From Fulvimarina endophytica (GTDB taxonomy: Bacteria > Pseudomonadota > Alphaproteobacteria > Rhizobiales > Rhizobiaceae): DNA of 64,000 nucleotides. Below are positions 48,224-59,296 of the stretch, piece after piece. A program made the position numbers and the translations under genes. The notes beneath the pieces are model-generated. The model made no database searches and had not been told where the DNA came from. It worked only from the letters and a program-made list of their open reading frames with translations. How positions within the stretch are numbered: the first letter of the stretch is position 1; each line of letters opens with the position of its first letter. The stretch covers positions 310,001 through 374,000 of the forward strand of contig NZ_QURL01000005.1 in the NCBI RefSeq assembly GCF_003403015.1, read 5' to 3'.

Positions 48224-48252
48224 AATTCATGACACAGGGGAGGAACGAATCC

Positions 48253-49221
48253 ATGAGCAAGCCGAAAATTCTGGTGACGCGTCGCTGGCCTGAGGCCGTC
48301 GAGACGAAGCTGTCCGAAGCCTACGACGTGACGTTCAACGAAGCGGACGAGCCCATGTCGAAGGATGCCCTGCGTCAGGCTCTCTCCGAATATGACGCGG
48401 TCTGCCCCACGGTTTCGGACACCATCGATGCGTCGGTTCTCGCCGTCGAAAACCCACGCACGAAGATCCTTTCCAGCTACGGCGTCGGCTTCAGCCATAT
48501 CGATACGGACGCAGCCAAGAAGGCCGGCATCGTGGTGACGAACACGCCGGAAGTCCTGTCCGAATGCACCGCCGACCTCGCGATCACGCTGATGCTTTCG
48601 GCCGCGCGCCGGGCCGGCGAAGGCGAGCGCGAGCTGCGCGCGGGCCAATGGACCGGCTGGCGGCCGACCCACATGATCGGCACGAAGGTTTCGGGCGGCG
48701 TCTTCGGCGTCCTCGGCTTCGGCCGCATCGGCCAGGAGACCGCCAAGCGCGCCCATCATGGCTTCGGAATGAAGGTGATCTATTACGACGCCTATCCGGT
48801 GGCGCCCGAAAAGGCCGCATCGACGAAGGCGGAAGCCCGCGATTCGATCGAAGCCGTTCTCAAGGAGGCCGACGTCGTCTCCCTGCACATGCCCGGCGGC
48901 AAGGAGAACTATCACCTCATCAATGCCGAGCGGCTCGCCATGATGAAGCCGAACGCGATTCTGGTGAATTCCGCACGCGGAGAGGTGGTCGACGCCAAGG
49001 CGCTCGCCGATGCCCTGAAGAACGGCACCATCGCCGGCGCCGGTCTCGACGTGTTCGAGGGCGAGCCGAAGATCCCCGAGCCGCTTCTCGAGACGAACGC
49101 CGTGCTGCTGCCCCATCTCGGTTCTGCCACCCAGTCGACCCGCGAGGCGATGGGCTGGCGCGTGATGGACAATCTGGAAGCTTACTTCGCCGGCCGCGAG
49201 CCCGGCGACCGGGTGGCCTGA
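48253..49221 (+). CDS. Hydroxypyruvate/glyoxylate reductase (D-2-hydroxyacid dehydrogenase)
   Basis: It most likely reduces hydroxypyruvate to D-glycerate, a step of the serine cycle; glyoxylate is also a typical substrate of this group. From ATG 48253, with a GGGGAGG ribosome-binding site, it has 322 residues: an N-terminal substrate domain, then the NAD-binding loop GVLGFGRIGQ, the catalytic Arg in VNSARGE, Glu in EGEPKIPEP and His in LLPHLGSAT. It resembles GyaR-type enzymes more than the canonical methylotroph HprA, so the assignment rests on context with glycerate kinase next door. Confidence 0.88.
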   Translation: MSKPKILVTRRWPEAVETKLSEAYDVTFNEADEPMSKDALRQALSEYDAVCPTVSDTIDASVLAVENPRTKILSSYGVGFSHIDTDAAKKAGIVVTNTPEVLSECTADLAITLMLSAARRAGEGERELRAGQWTGWRPTHMIGTKVSGGVFGVLGFGRIGQETAKRAHHGFGMKVIYYDAYPVAPEKAASTKAEARDSIEAVLKEADVVSLHMPGGKENYHLINAERLAMMKPNAILVNSARGEVVDAKALADALKNGTIAGAGLDVFEGEPKIPEPLLETNAVLLPHLGSATQSTREAMGWRVMDNLEAYFAGREPGDRVA

Positions 49222-49224
49222 TCC

Positions 49225-50520
49225 ATGGCTGACGGCGAGCGGAACGACGGCACCGGAACCCTGCGCGGCGATGCCCTCGCCATCTTCCAGAGGGCGGTCG
49301 AAGCTGCCGATCCGGCAAGCGCGGTCCGTGCCGCGCTGGAGGAGCGGGCCGGGCAGATCGAGGCCGCCGAAGGCGTCGTTCTGATCGCCTTCGGCAAGGC
49401 GGCGATCCAGATGGCCGAGGCCGCAATTCCCTTTCTCGGCGACAAGTGGAAGGCGGGTATCGCCGTCACCCATCCGGAAGCCGCAAGGGTCGTCGCCGGT
49501 CTCGACGTCTATGTGGGAGGCCATCCGACGCCGACCGCGGGCAGCGAACAGGGCGCGAGGGCCATCGAGGCCGCGCTTGACGAAGCCGGCGACGCCGATC
49601 TCGTCCTCGTCCTCGTCTCGGGCGGGGGTTCGGCTCTCGTCGCGGCGCCCGTGGAGGGCCTGACCCTTAAGGACAAGATCGCCGTCAACGATCTTCTTCT
49701 GGGTTGCGGAGCCCCGATCGACGAGATCAACGTCGTCCGCCGCAAGCTGTCGCGCCTGAAGGGGGGCGGGCTCCTGGCGCGCGCTGCACCGGCGCGGGTC
49801 CTGTCGCTGATCCTGTCCGACGTTCCGGGCGACGATCCCAAAGCCGTCGCCTCCGGCCCGAGCGTGCCGTCAGCCGACGATGCCGAGGCGGCGTTGCGCG
49901 TGGTCGAAAGATACGCGATCGCGGACCGGCTGCCGGACGCTGCGCGTCGGCGCCTTCGCGAACCGGGACACGGGCGCGACCATACCGGCCAGGATTTCGA
50001 AACCGTCATCATCGGATCGAATGCCATCAGCTGCGCGGCGGCGGCCGAGGCCGCGAGCGAACTCGGCTATGCGTGCGAACGCATGGAAGGCTGGCTCGAC
50101 GGCGACGTGGCGGAGGCCGCAGCGCGGCTGCACGACCGTCTCACCCGCCAGTCCGCCGGCGAAAAGCCGATCGCGATCATCGCGGGCGGCGAGACGACGG
50201 TGATATTGTCGGGAAGCGGCACCGGCGGGCGGAACCAGGAACTGGCTTTGCGCTTCGCTCTACTCGACGAAGCCGATCCCGCGACCGGCGAATGGGTTTT
50301 CCTCTCCGGGGGCACGGACGGGCGGGACGGGCCGACGGATGCGGCCGGTGCAGTGGTCGCCCCCGATACCCTGAAGACGATCAGGGATGCAGGCGTGGAT
50401 CCCGAAGCCCGGCTGGGCGACAACGATTCCCATCCGGCGCTCGAAGCCGGCGGGGCGCTGGTGCGCACCGGCGCGACCGGCACCAATGTCGCCGATGTCC
50501 AGGTCATCCTGCTGCGCTGA
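49225..50520 (+). CDS. gck: Glycerate 2-kinase (DUF4147/MOFRL)
   Basis: It phosphorylates glycerate to 2-phosphoglycerate, which feeds enolase and PEP carboxylase in the serine cycle. The 431 residues have the N-terminal DUF4147 domain (VLIAFGKAAIQMAEAA and LVLVLVSGGGSALVAAP) and the C-terminal MOFRL domain (GETTVILSGSGTGGRNQELAL and FLSGGTDGRDGPTDAAG). It begins 3 bp after the stop of the reductase gene, so the two are surely co-transcribed. Hydroxypyruvate-reductase naming of this family (TtuD) is historical. Confidence 0.93.
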   Translation: MADGERNDGTGTLRGDALAIFQRAVEAADPASAVRAALEERAGQIEAAEGVVLIAFGKAAIQMAEAAIPFLGDKWKAGIAVTHPEAARVVAGLDVYVGGHPTPTAGSEQGARAIEAALDEAGDADLVLVLVSGGGSALVAAPVEGLTLKDKIAVNDLLLGCGAPIDEINVVRRKLSRLKGGGLLARAAPARVLSLILSDVPGDDPKAVASGPSVPSADDAEAALRVVERYAIADRLPDAARRRLREPGHGRDHTGQDFETVIIGSNAISCAAAAEAASELGYACERMEGWLDGDVAEAAARLHDRLTRQSAGEKPIAIIAGGETTVILSGSGTGGRNQELALRFALLDEADPATGEWVFLSGGTDGRDGPTDAAGAVVAPDTLKTIRDAGVDPEARLGDNDSHPALEAGGALVRTGATGTNVADVQVILLR

Positions 50521-50562
50521 TGCGGCTCCCACCGTCTTTCGCGTTTGAAACGCGACGATCGG

Positions 50563-50651
50563 GTCCGACAGGAAGTTGGGAGCCTGATACTGTCGGACGA
50601 ATGAGTTGACGCGTTGAGTCAAGTATCGACCGGCACAGGCTCAGACGCCGC
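50563..50651. repeat. Structured direct repeat, copy A (3' of the dioxygenase gene)
   Basis: The unit 50592-50651 matches copy B (51355-51414) at about 51 of 60 positions without gaps; the last 21-22 bases (CCGGCACAGGCTCAGACGCC onward) are identical. It begins in the right arm of an inverted repeat, GTCCGACAG at 50563-50571 with CTGTCGGAC at 50590-50598, and contains TTGAC...GTCAA. It ends 5 bp from the dioxygenase stop. Confidence 0.7.
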
Positions 50652-50656
50652 TGGTA

Positions 50657-51250
50657 TCAGAGAATGAAGTCGAAGCTGCCGCGACCGGCGCCCGGATCGA
50701 AGGCGACGAGAAGGCTTCGTACATAGAGCCCGTCCCGGCGGTTCTGCGGAATGCCGGGGAAGTAGAGCTGCGTCGTCAGAATTCGCTGGCCTCGCGGCTG
50801 GACGCGGGCGTGGATATGCCGGGTGCGGCCGGGATAGAGACCAGGTAGGATCGTCTCAAGCCGCCAGCGGCCATTGGCATCGGAGAACTGGTGGCCGCGC
50901 AGGCGGTAACCCGAATTGTCGTAGGCCCCGTTCGCGTCGGCCTGCCAGAAATCGATTTTCGCACCCTGAACAGGTCGGCAGTTCTGGTCGAGAACCTGTC
51001 CGTAGAGAAGGATCGGCTGGCCACCCCGCGTATCGCGCTGGAAGTTCGTCTTGCGCGGGGAGCCAGAGGTGAAGAACGGACCGGCGGTCTGAAGAGCCGT
51101 CAAGGTATCGGTGCCGCAGGCGGGCGTCTGCGCCAGATGGACCCGGTTTGCCTTCGCTTCGCTCAGGAAGGCGGGCAAGGCGATCGCGGTGACGAGGCCG
51201 GCCGTGAAACGGCGGCGGTTCAGGTCGTTCGGGGCCATCGCGGATCGCAT
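50657..51250 (-). CDS. Tat-exported intradiol dioxygenase-like protein
   Basis: A 197-residue protein related to catechol/protocatechuate intradiol dioxygenases. The N-terminus has a twin-arginine signal (NRRRFTAG followed by a hydrophobic run to about residue 33), so the protein is probably periplasmic. Possible iron ligands are a Tyr in AYDNSGYRLRGHQ, the Tyr in GLYPGRTRHIHARV and the two His of HIH. It is shorter than ring-cleaving enzymes, so the substrate is unknown. The start at 51250 is not firm; ATG 51238 (MAPNDLNRRR) is equally possible. The gene lies between two 60-bp direct repeats and is out of context with its C1-metabolism neighbours. Confidence 0.8.
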   Translation of the reverse strand: MRSAMAPNDLNRRRFTAGLVTAIALPAFLSEAKANRVHLAQTPACGTDTLTALQTAGPFFTSGSPRKTNFQRDTRGGQPILLYGQVLDQNCRPVQGAKIDFWQADANGAYDNSGYRLRGHQFSDANGRWRLETILPGLYPGRTRHIHARVQPRGQRILTTQLYFPGIPQNRRDGLYVRSLLVAFDPGAGRGSFDFIL

Positions 51251-51322
51251 CCTCGCTGCATTCGTCGGATCTCAAAGCCGGTATCGATCGACGATCCGAT
51301 GCGCCTGTCAATGCTGAAACTA

Positions 51323-51414
51323 CGACGGCGGTGCCCCGCCGGATGTCTCATGCCGTCGGACGAATGAATTGACCCGCCGGGTCGATTCTCGTCCGGCACA
51401 GGCTCAGACGCCGC
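51323..51414. repeat. Structured direct repeat, copy B (5' of the dioxygenase gene)
   Basis: The unit 51355-51414 is the direct partner of copy A. Its inverted repeat uses a different sequence, CGACGGC at 51323-51329 with GCCGTCG at 51352-51358, and the inner stem reads TTGACCC-GCC-GGGTCGA. The pairing is kept while bases change, which hints at selection on structure. It lies about 105 bp upstream of the dioxygenase start, in its promoter region. Confidence 0.7.
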
Positions 51415-51531
51415 GCGGCCTGCCTGCGGATGACAAACAGCGATGCTTTCAAATGTTCGCCGGTATGACACCTTGAGACGATGGTTTGTCCTGACCTCTA
51501 TGGCTTGAAAGGCCATGACCGATCCGTCGGC

Positions 51532-51696
51532 TTACTCGGAGCGCTTCGTCTCCCCGGCCCGGCGCTCGGCCTTCCGCCGGCGGCGATCGCGACGTTTCTC
51601 GATTTCGTAGGGATTGCGCCAGACGCCGAAGTAAAGAAGCAGGAGAAGACCCGCGACGACGATCGCGAGTTCACCGAGGATGTAGATGTTCTGCAT
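51532..51696 (-). CDS. Small single-TM protein with basic tail
   Basis: A 54-residue protein starting at ATG 51696, 6 nt after a GAGGGGG ribosome-binding site. One membrane segment (about 5-25, ILGELAIVVAGLLLLLYFGV) is followed by WRNPYEIEKRRDRRRRKAERR, a strongly basic cytoplasmic tail. The function is unknown. Longer in-frame starts to 51813 lack ribosome-binding sites and are excluded. It stands alone on the minus strand between the dioxygenase gene and pccB. Confidence 0.7.
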   Translation of the reverse strand: MQNIYILGELAIVVAGLLLLLYFGVWRNPYEIEKRRDRRRRKAERRAGETKRSE

Positions 51697-52045
51697 TTCT
51701 GCCCCCTCGCTTTCCCGGCATCGCCTTCCCGCCATCGCCGATCCGGTCGTATCTTGGACCCGCCGATCCGAGCCGTCATGTGTCTCGGTTTCCGGTCCAG
51801 CCTCGGGCGACATGATTTAGCGGATTTCGCCTCCATGGCGCCGTCGCGCCGGCCTTCGTGAAGCAACGCGCCAGAACCTGAGACGGATGCAGCGCTCCGA
51901 CCCCTTCGAGCGCGTTTCCGGTCCGACCGCCACAGGGCATCGCGTCGATAGCATGTCGTTCAGTGCGGTCCGCGCGATACGCCTCTCCACCTTGTCCTCG
52001 ACCGCCTCGTTGCCCTAAGTGCATATGCGGAGTGGGAGGGTGCAT
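51697..52045. other. Non-coding stretch upstream of pccB
   Basis: A 349-bp divergent region between the small-TM gene and pccB. GTGCATATGC occurs twice just before pccB (near 52018-52029 and 52040-52049), and the second copy includes the start codon. No gene or clear promoter box is recognised. Confidence 0.45.
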
Positions 52046-53578
52046 ATGCTTGGAATCGTCGAACAGCTCGAGGCCAAACGGGCGGAGGCTCGCCTCGGCG
52101 GCGGCAGGGACCGCATCGAGAAGCAGCACGAGCGCGGCAAGCTGACGGCCCGCGAGCGGCTGGACGTGCTTCTCGATCCGGGCTCCTTCGAGGAATACGA
52201 CACCTTCAAGACCCATCGCGCCACCGATTTCGGCATGGCGAGCCAGCAATATCCGGGCGATGGCGTCGTCACCGGCTGGGGCACGATCAACGGTCGGCCC
52301 ACCTACGTCTTCTCCCAGGACTTCACCGTCTTCGGCGGCTCGCTCTCCGAAACCCATGCCGAGAAGATCTGCAAGGTGATGGATCTCGCCATGCAGAACG
52401 GGGTGCCGGTGATCGGCCTCAACGATTCGGGCGGGGCCCGCATCCAGGAGGGCGTCGCCTCGCTCGGCGGCTATGCCGAGGTGTTCTGGCGCAATGCCCA
52501 GGCCTCCGGCGTCGTGCCGCAGATCTCCGTCATCATGGGACCCTGCGCCGGCGGCGCGGTCTATTCGCCCGCGATGACCGATTTCACCTATATGGTCCGC
52601 GATACCTCCTACATGTTCGTGACGGGACCGGACGTGGTGAAGACCGTGACCGGAGAGGTCGTGACCGCCGAGGATCTGGGCGGCGCGACCACCCATACCA
52701 AGAAGAGTTCGGTCGCCGATGCCGCCTTCGACAACGATGTGGAGGCGCTCGTCGAGACGCGCCGCCTCTTCGACTTCCTGCCCTCCTCCTCGCGCGACCG
52801 GGCCCCGGGTCTCGGTGTCTTCGACGATCCGAACCGGGCCGAGGCCTCGCTCGATACGCTGGTGCCGGAAAACGCCAACACGCCCTACGACATGCGCGAG
52901 GTCATCCTGAAGATCGCCGACGAAGGCGACTTCCTGGAACTCCAGAAGGATTTCGCGGGCAATATCCTCACCGGCTTCATCCGGCTGAACGGCGAAAGCA
53001 TCGGCGTCGTCGCAAACCAGCCGCTGGTGCTCGCGGGCTGCCTCGACATCGATTCCTCGCGCAAGGCCGCGCGCTTCGTGCGCTTCTGCGACGCCTTCAA
53101 CATTCCAGTCCTGACGCTGGTCGACGTTCCGGGCTTCCTGCCCGGCGTTTCCCAGGAACTCGGCGGCATCATCAAGCACGGTGCGAAGCTGCTCTTCGCC
53201 TATGCCCAGGCGACGGTTCCCAAGGTCACGGTCATCACGCGCAAGGCCTATGGCGGCGCCTATGACGTGATGGCGTCGAAGCACATCCGCGCCGACGTGA
53301 ACTATGCCTGGCCCTCGGCCCAGATCGCGGTGATGGGCGCCAAGGGCGCGGCCGAGATCATCCATCGCCGGGACGCCAAGGACCCCGAAAAGCTCGCCTC
53401 CCATACGAAGGAATACGAGGACCGCTTCGCCAATCCGTTCATCGCGGCCCAGCGCGGCTTCATCGATGAGGTGATCCTTCCTCAATCGACGCGCCGCCGG
53501 GTGCTGCGGGCCTTCGAGATGCTGAAGACCAAGGAAGTGCCGGAGCCCCGGCGCAAGCACGACAACATTCCGCTGTGA
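52046..53578 (+). CDS. pccB: Propionyl-CoA carboxylase beta chain (carboxyltransferase)
   Basis: It transfers CO2 from biotin to propionyl-CoA to form methylmalonyl-CoA. From ATG 52046, with a GGGAGG ribosome-binding site, it has 510 residues. It shows [29 protein letters not shown], the acyl-CoA loop [33 protein letters not shown], and the biotin-side loops [13 protein letters not shown] and [11 protein letters not shown] typical of PccB. It is the first gene of a pccB-(GST)-(hypothetical)-pccA-mcm series. Confidence 0.96.
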   Translation: MLGIVEQLEAKRAEARLGGGRDRIEKQHERGKLTARERLDVLLDPGSFEEYDTFKTHRATDFGMASQQYPGDGVVTGWGTINGRPTYVFSQDFTVFGGSLSETHAEKICKVMDLAMQNGVPVIGLNDSGGARIQEGVASLGGYAEVFWRNAQASGVVPQISVIMGPCAGGAVYSPAMTDFTYMVRDTSYMFVTGPDVVKTVTGEVVTAEDLGGATTHTKKSSVADAAFDNDVEALVETRRLFDFLPSSSRDRAPGLGVFDDPNRAEASLDTLVPENANTPYDMREVILKIADEGDFLELQKDFAGNILTGFIRLNGESIGVVANQPLVLAGCLDIDSSRKAARFVRFCDAFNIPVLTLVDVPGFLPGVSQELGGIIKHGAKLLFAYAQATVPKVTVITRKAYGGAYDVMASKHIRADVNYAWPSAQIAVMGAKGAAEIIHRRDAKDPEKLASHTKEYEDRFANPFIAAQRGFIDEVILPQSTRRRVLRAFEMLKTKEVPEPRRKHDNIPL

Positions 53579-53707
53579 CACAGGGGACCGTGTCATCGCG
53601 GCCGAGACGGAGCGTTTCGGCTCGCCGTTCGCCGACGGCTCAATATCTACCGTGATGCGATGCGTCGCATCGCCTCCGCATCCTGAACGAAGACAGGTCG
53701 ATCCATC

Positions 53708-54625
53708 ATGGCCGACGACACCAAGTTTCCGCCCGAAAAGAACCTCCCGGCCGGCTATGTGCCTGCCAAGGTCTGGAGCCCCGATACCCAGTCGGGCGGC
53801 GCCTTCGCCTCCATCAACAAGCCGACCGCTGGCGCCCAGTACGAGAAGGAGCTGCCGGTCGGCAAGCATCCTCTCCAGCTCTACTCCCTGGGCACGCCCA
53901 ACGGGGTCAAGGTCACGATCATGCTGGAGGAGCTTCTGGCCGCCGGCCATACCGAGGCCGAATACGACGCCTGGATGATCCGCATCCACAAGGGCGACCA
54001 GTTCGGCTCGGGCTTCGTCTCGGTCAACCCGAATTCCAAGATCCCGGCGATGATGGATCACAAGCCGAAAGGCGGCGGCGATCCGATACGCCTTTTCGAA
54101 TCCGGCTCGATCCTCCTTTACCTCGCGGAGAAATTCGGCGCGTTCCTGCCCGGCGATATTCGCGGCCGCACCGAGGCCCTCAACTGGCTGTTCTGGCAGA
54201 TGGGCGCGGGCCCGTTCCTCGGCGGCGGCTTCGGCCATTTCTACGCCTATGCGCCGATGAAGATCGAATATGCGATCGATCGTTTCGCCATGGAGGTAAA
54301 GCGCCAGCTCGATCTTCTCGACAAGCAGCTTGCGAAGAACGAGTTCATCGCCGGCAGCGAATATTCGATCGCCGACATGGCGATCTGGCCCTGGTATGGC
54401 CGTCTCGCCGCTCACGGCGCCTATGACGATGCCGGCACCTTCCTCGGCGTGGACGAGTACGAGAACCTCCAGCGCTGGAGGAAGCAGATCGGCGAACGCC
54501 GGAGCGTCAAGCGCGGCTCGATGGTCAATTCCACCTCCGGCGATCCGTCGACCCAGCTTCACGAGCGCCACGACGCCTCGGACTTCGAGACGAAGACTGA
54601 GGACAAGATCGGAGATGCCGGATAG
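53708..54625 (+). CDS. yghU: YghU-like glutathione S-transferase / disulfide-bond oxidoreductase
   Basis: A 305-residue Nu-class GST. An N-terminal extension (LPAGYVPAKVWSPDTQSGGAFASINKPTAG) typical of YghU precedes the thioredoxin-like domain (LQLYSLGTPNGVKVTIMLEEL, then NPNSKIPAMMD and LFESGSILLYLAEKFG). The helical C-terminal domain (about 160-290) follows. E. coli YghU reduces disulfides using two bound glutathiones. It sits inside the pcc gene series, 129 bp after pccB, and overlaps the next gene by one base, so it may be co-transcribed without being functionally linked. Confidence 0.88.
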   Translation: MADDTKFPPEKNLPAGYVPAKVWSPDTQSGGAFASINKPTAGAQYEKELPVGKHPLQLYSLGTPNGVKVTIMLEELLAAGHTEAEYDAWMIRIHKGDQFGSGFVSVNPNSKIPAMMDHKPKGGGDPIRLFESGSILLYLAEKFGAFLPGDIRGRTEALNWLFWQMGAGPFLGGGFGHFYAYAPMKIEYAIDRFAMEVKRQLDLLDKQLAKNEFIAGSEYSIADMAIWPWYGRLAAHGAYDDAGTFLGVDEYENLQRWRKQIGERRSVKRGSMVNSTSGDPSTQLHERHDASDFETKTEDKIGDAG

Positions 54626-55002
54626 TGGCGAAACTCCCTGACATGACGAAGCACCGGGGGTTTCCCTCGGGGCTTCCGGGAACCGGCTTCCAGTTCACGG
54701 TTCGTCGCGCCAATCCCAAGGGCGCGACGAAGATCATCGAGCGCAAGCGCTTCCCCGATCGCACATCCACCGAGAAGCTCGCCGATACCGCCTTTCTGCA
54801 CGCGATCTGGCACATGTTCGGGGACGAGCCCTTCGAGCGGGGCAATCTCGATGCGGGACGCATCTCGTGGCTGTTCAACCGCGAGATCGTGCCGGGCGAA
54901 CACCCGTTCGATCCGCAGTCCTATACCGCGCTTCTGAGGATCGACGAGACCGTCGCCCGCAAGACCCACCCCGATGCGTTCCAGGACGTTCTCGAAGTTT
55001 GA
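54625..55002 (+). CDS. Hypothetical protein of the pcc operon
   Basis: A 125-residue soluble protein with no recognised domain. It starts at GTG 54625, whose G is the last base of the GST stop codon; ATG 54643 is possible. Notable segments are RHIEKxRFPDR-like IIERKRFPDR, an aromatic/His region FLHAIWHMFGDEPFERGNLD and YTALLRIDETVARKTHPD. It is 23 bp upstream of pccA. A role with propionyl-CoA carboxylase is suggested only by position. Confidence 0.7.
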   Translation: MAKLPDMTKHRGFPSGLPGTGFQFTVRRANPKGATKIIERKRFPDRTSTEKLADTAFLHAIWHMFGDEPFERGNLDAGRISWLFNREIVPGEHPFDPQSYTALLRIDETVARKTHPDAFQDVLEV

Positions 55003-55025
55003 CGACGAAGGCAGGATAAGACGCC

Positions 55026-57029
<2,004 letters not shown>

Positions 57030-57030
57030 C

Positions 57031-59259
57031 ATGAGCGATACGCCCTCGACCAAGCTCGATCTCGATCCGTCGCCGGACACAAGCGGGCCCTCCTGGGAGG
57101 AGATCGCGAGGAAGGAGTTGAGGGGACGGGACGTCCTCGACCTCTCGACGAAGACACCGGACGGGCTGGTCATCAAGCCGCTCTACGGCCCCGAGGACGT
57201 TCCCGAGGGCACCGCCGAGGCTCTTCCGGGCGTCGCGCCCTTCATGCGCGGGCCCCGCGCGACCATGTATGCCGGCCAGCCCTGGACGATCCGCCAATAT
57301 GCGGGCTTCTCGACGGCCGAGGAATCCAACGCCTTCTACAGGCGCAATCTCGCAGCCGGCCAGAAGGGCCTCTCCGTCGCCTTCGATCTCGCCACCCATC
57401 GCGGCTATGATTCCGACCATCCGCGCGTCTCCGGCGACGTGGGCAAGGCGGGCGTCGCGATCGACAGCGTCGAGGACATGAAGATCCTCTTCGACGAGAT
57501 CCCGCTCGACGAGATGAGCGTGTCCATGACCATGAACGGCGCGGTCATTCCGACGCTCGCCATGTTCATCGTGGCGGCCGAGGAACAGGGCGTCGACCGC
57601 AGGAAGCTGACCGGGACCATTCAGAACGACATTCTGAAGGAGTTCATGGTCCGCAACACCTATATCTACGCGCCCGAGCCCTCGATGCGGATCGTCGCCG
57701 ACATCATCGCCTATACGGCGGCCGAGATGCCGAAGTTCAACTCGATCTCGATCTCCGGCTATCACATGCAGGAAGCGGGCGCGACGACCGCGCAGGAGCT
57801 CGCCTATACGCTCGCCGACGGCATGGAATATGTGCGGGCCGCCATGGCGCGCGGCCTGTCGGTCGACCAGTTCGCCGGGCGTCTCTCCTTCTTCTTCTGC
57901 ATCGGCATGGACTTCTTCAAGGAGGCGGCCAAGCTGCGCGCGGCGCGCATGCTCTGGGCGAAAATCATGGAGGACTTCGGCGCCAAGGACGACCGCTCCA
58001 AGATGCTGCGCACCCATTGCCAGACATCCGGCGTCTCCCTCACCGAACAGGACCCGTACAACAACATCGTGCGCACCGCCTACGAGGCGCTGGCGGCGGT
58101 GCTCGGCGGCACCCAGTCCCTCCACACCAACGGCTTCGACGAGGCGATCGCGCTGCCGACGGAATTCTCCGCCCGCATTGCCCGCAACACCCAGCTCATC
58201 CTCCAGCACGAGACGGGTGTCACCCGCACCGTCGATCCGCTCGGCGGCTCCTATTACGTCGAGGCCCTGACCCACGACCTCGCCGACAAGGCACTCGAAC
58301 TCATCAACGAGATCGAGGCGGCCGGAGGCATGACGAAGGCGGTCGAGGCGGGCATTCCGAAGTCGCGGATCGAGGAGTCGGCCGCTGCCCGCCAGGCGCG
58401 GATCGACCGGGGCGAGGACGTCATCGTCGGCGTCAACCGGTTCCGGCTGGAGAACGAGGACCCGATCGACTTCCTGGTGGTCGACACCGACGACGTGCGC
58501 AAGCAGCAGATCAGGCGGCTCGAGGATGTGAGGCGCAGGCGCTCGCGCGAGGATTGCGAGGCCGCCCTGTCGAAGCTCGAGGATCTCGCCCGCTCCGGCG
58601 AGGGCAATCTCCTCGAGGCGGCCGTGGAGGCGGCGCGGGCGCGCGCATCCCTCGGCGAGATCTCGACCGCGATGGAACAGGGCTTCGGCGGGCGCCATGC
58701 CGCCACCCATCGCCTGAACAAGGGCGTCTATGCCGACGCCTATGCCGGCGATCCCGAATACGACATCCTGAAGTCGCGCATCGCCGAGCATGTGGAGACC
58801 ACCGGGCGCACGCCGCGGGTACTGGTCGCCAAGCTCGGCCAGGACGGGCACGATCGCGGCGCGAAGGTGATCGCCTCGGCCTTTTCCGATCTCGGCTTCG
58901 AGGTGGAACTGTCGGATCTCTTCGCGACGCCCGAGGATGCGGCCCGCAAGGCCGTGGACCTCGATGTCGACGTCGTCGGCGTCTCGACCCTCGCCGCCGG
59001 CCATCTCAGCCTCGTGCCCAAGCTCATCGAGGCGCTGAAGGCGTCCGGCAACGAACAGATCCAGGTGGTCTGCGGCGGCGTCATTCCGGCAAGGGACTAC
59101 GAGCCGCTCTTCAAGGCCGGCGTCGCCGAGGTGTTCGGCCCCGGCACCAATGTCCTCGATGCCGGCCGCGCACTCCTCGGCCTCATCCAGGGTGAGCGCC
59201 GCAACACCCGCATGCCTCTGAAAGGCGAGGAGCGTTCAGCGGCGGACAGGATGGGCTGA
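57031..59259 (+). CDS. mcm: Methylmalonyl-CoA mutase (single-chain)
   Basis: A B12-dependent isomerase that converts (R)-methylmalonyl-CoA to succinyl-CoA. The start is ATG 57031; length is 742 residues. The N-terminal catalytic barrel (about 60-550) has the substrate blocks [16 protein letters not shown] and [12 protein letters not shown]. The C-terminal B12 domain carries the ligand motif DGHDRG (His607). It forms a unit with pccA. The epimerase and the MeaB/ArgK chaperone are not nearby. Within the serine cycle plus ethylmalonyl-CoA logic, this step regenerates C4 acids. Confidence 0.96.
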   Translation: MSDTPSTKLDLDPSPDTSGPSWEEIARKELRGRDVLDLSTKTPDGLVIKPLYGPEDVPEGTAEALPGVAPFMRGPRATMYAGQPWTIRQYAGFSTAEESNAFYRRNLAAGQKGLSVAFDLATHRGYDSDHPRVSGDVGKAGVAIDSVEDMKILFDEIPLDEMSVSMTMNGAVIPTLAMFIVAAEEQGVDRRKLTGTIQNDILKEFMVRNTYIYAPEPSMRIVADIIAYTAAEMPKFNSISISGYHMQEAGATTAQELAYTLADGMEYVRAAMARGLSVDQFAGRLSFFFCIGMDFFKEAAKLRAARMLWAKIMEDFGAKDDRSKMLRTHCQTSGVSLTEQDPYNNIVRTAYEALAAVLGGTQSLHTNGFDEAIALPTEFSARIARNTQLILQHETGVTRTVDPLGGSYYVEALTHDLADKALELINEIEAAGGMTKAVEAGIPKSRIEESAAARQARIDRGEDVIVGVNRFRLENEDPIDFLVVDTDDVRKQQIRRLEDVRRRRSREDCEAALSKLEDLARSGEGNLLEAAVEAARARASLGEISTAMEQGFGGRHAATHRLNKGVYADAYAGDPEYDILKSRIAEHVETTGRTPRVLVAKLGQDGHDRGAKVIASAFSDLGFEVELSDLFATPEDAARKAVDLDVDVVGVSTLAAGHLSLVPKLIEALKASGNEQIQVVCGGVIPARDYEPLFKAGVAEVFGPGTNVLDAGRALLGLIQGERRNTRMPLKGEERSAADRMG

Positions 59260-59296
59260 ACGCACGTCGCGCCCGCTCGCATCAGGCCTTAGCTCG

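Noticed and set aside
51776..54571. Minus-strand open frame of about 930 codons antisense to pccB and the GST gene
   Set aside because: Same shadow-frame composition. It spans two real + strand genes and the gap between them.
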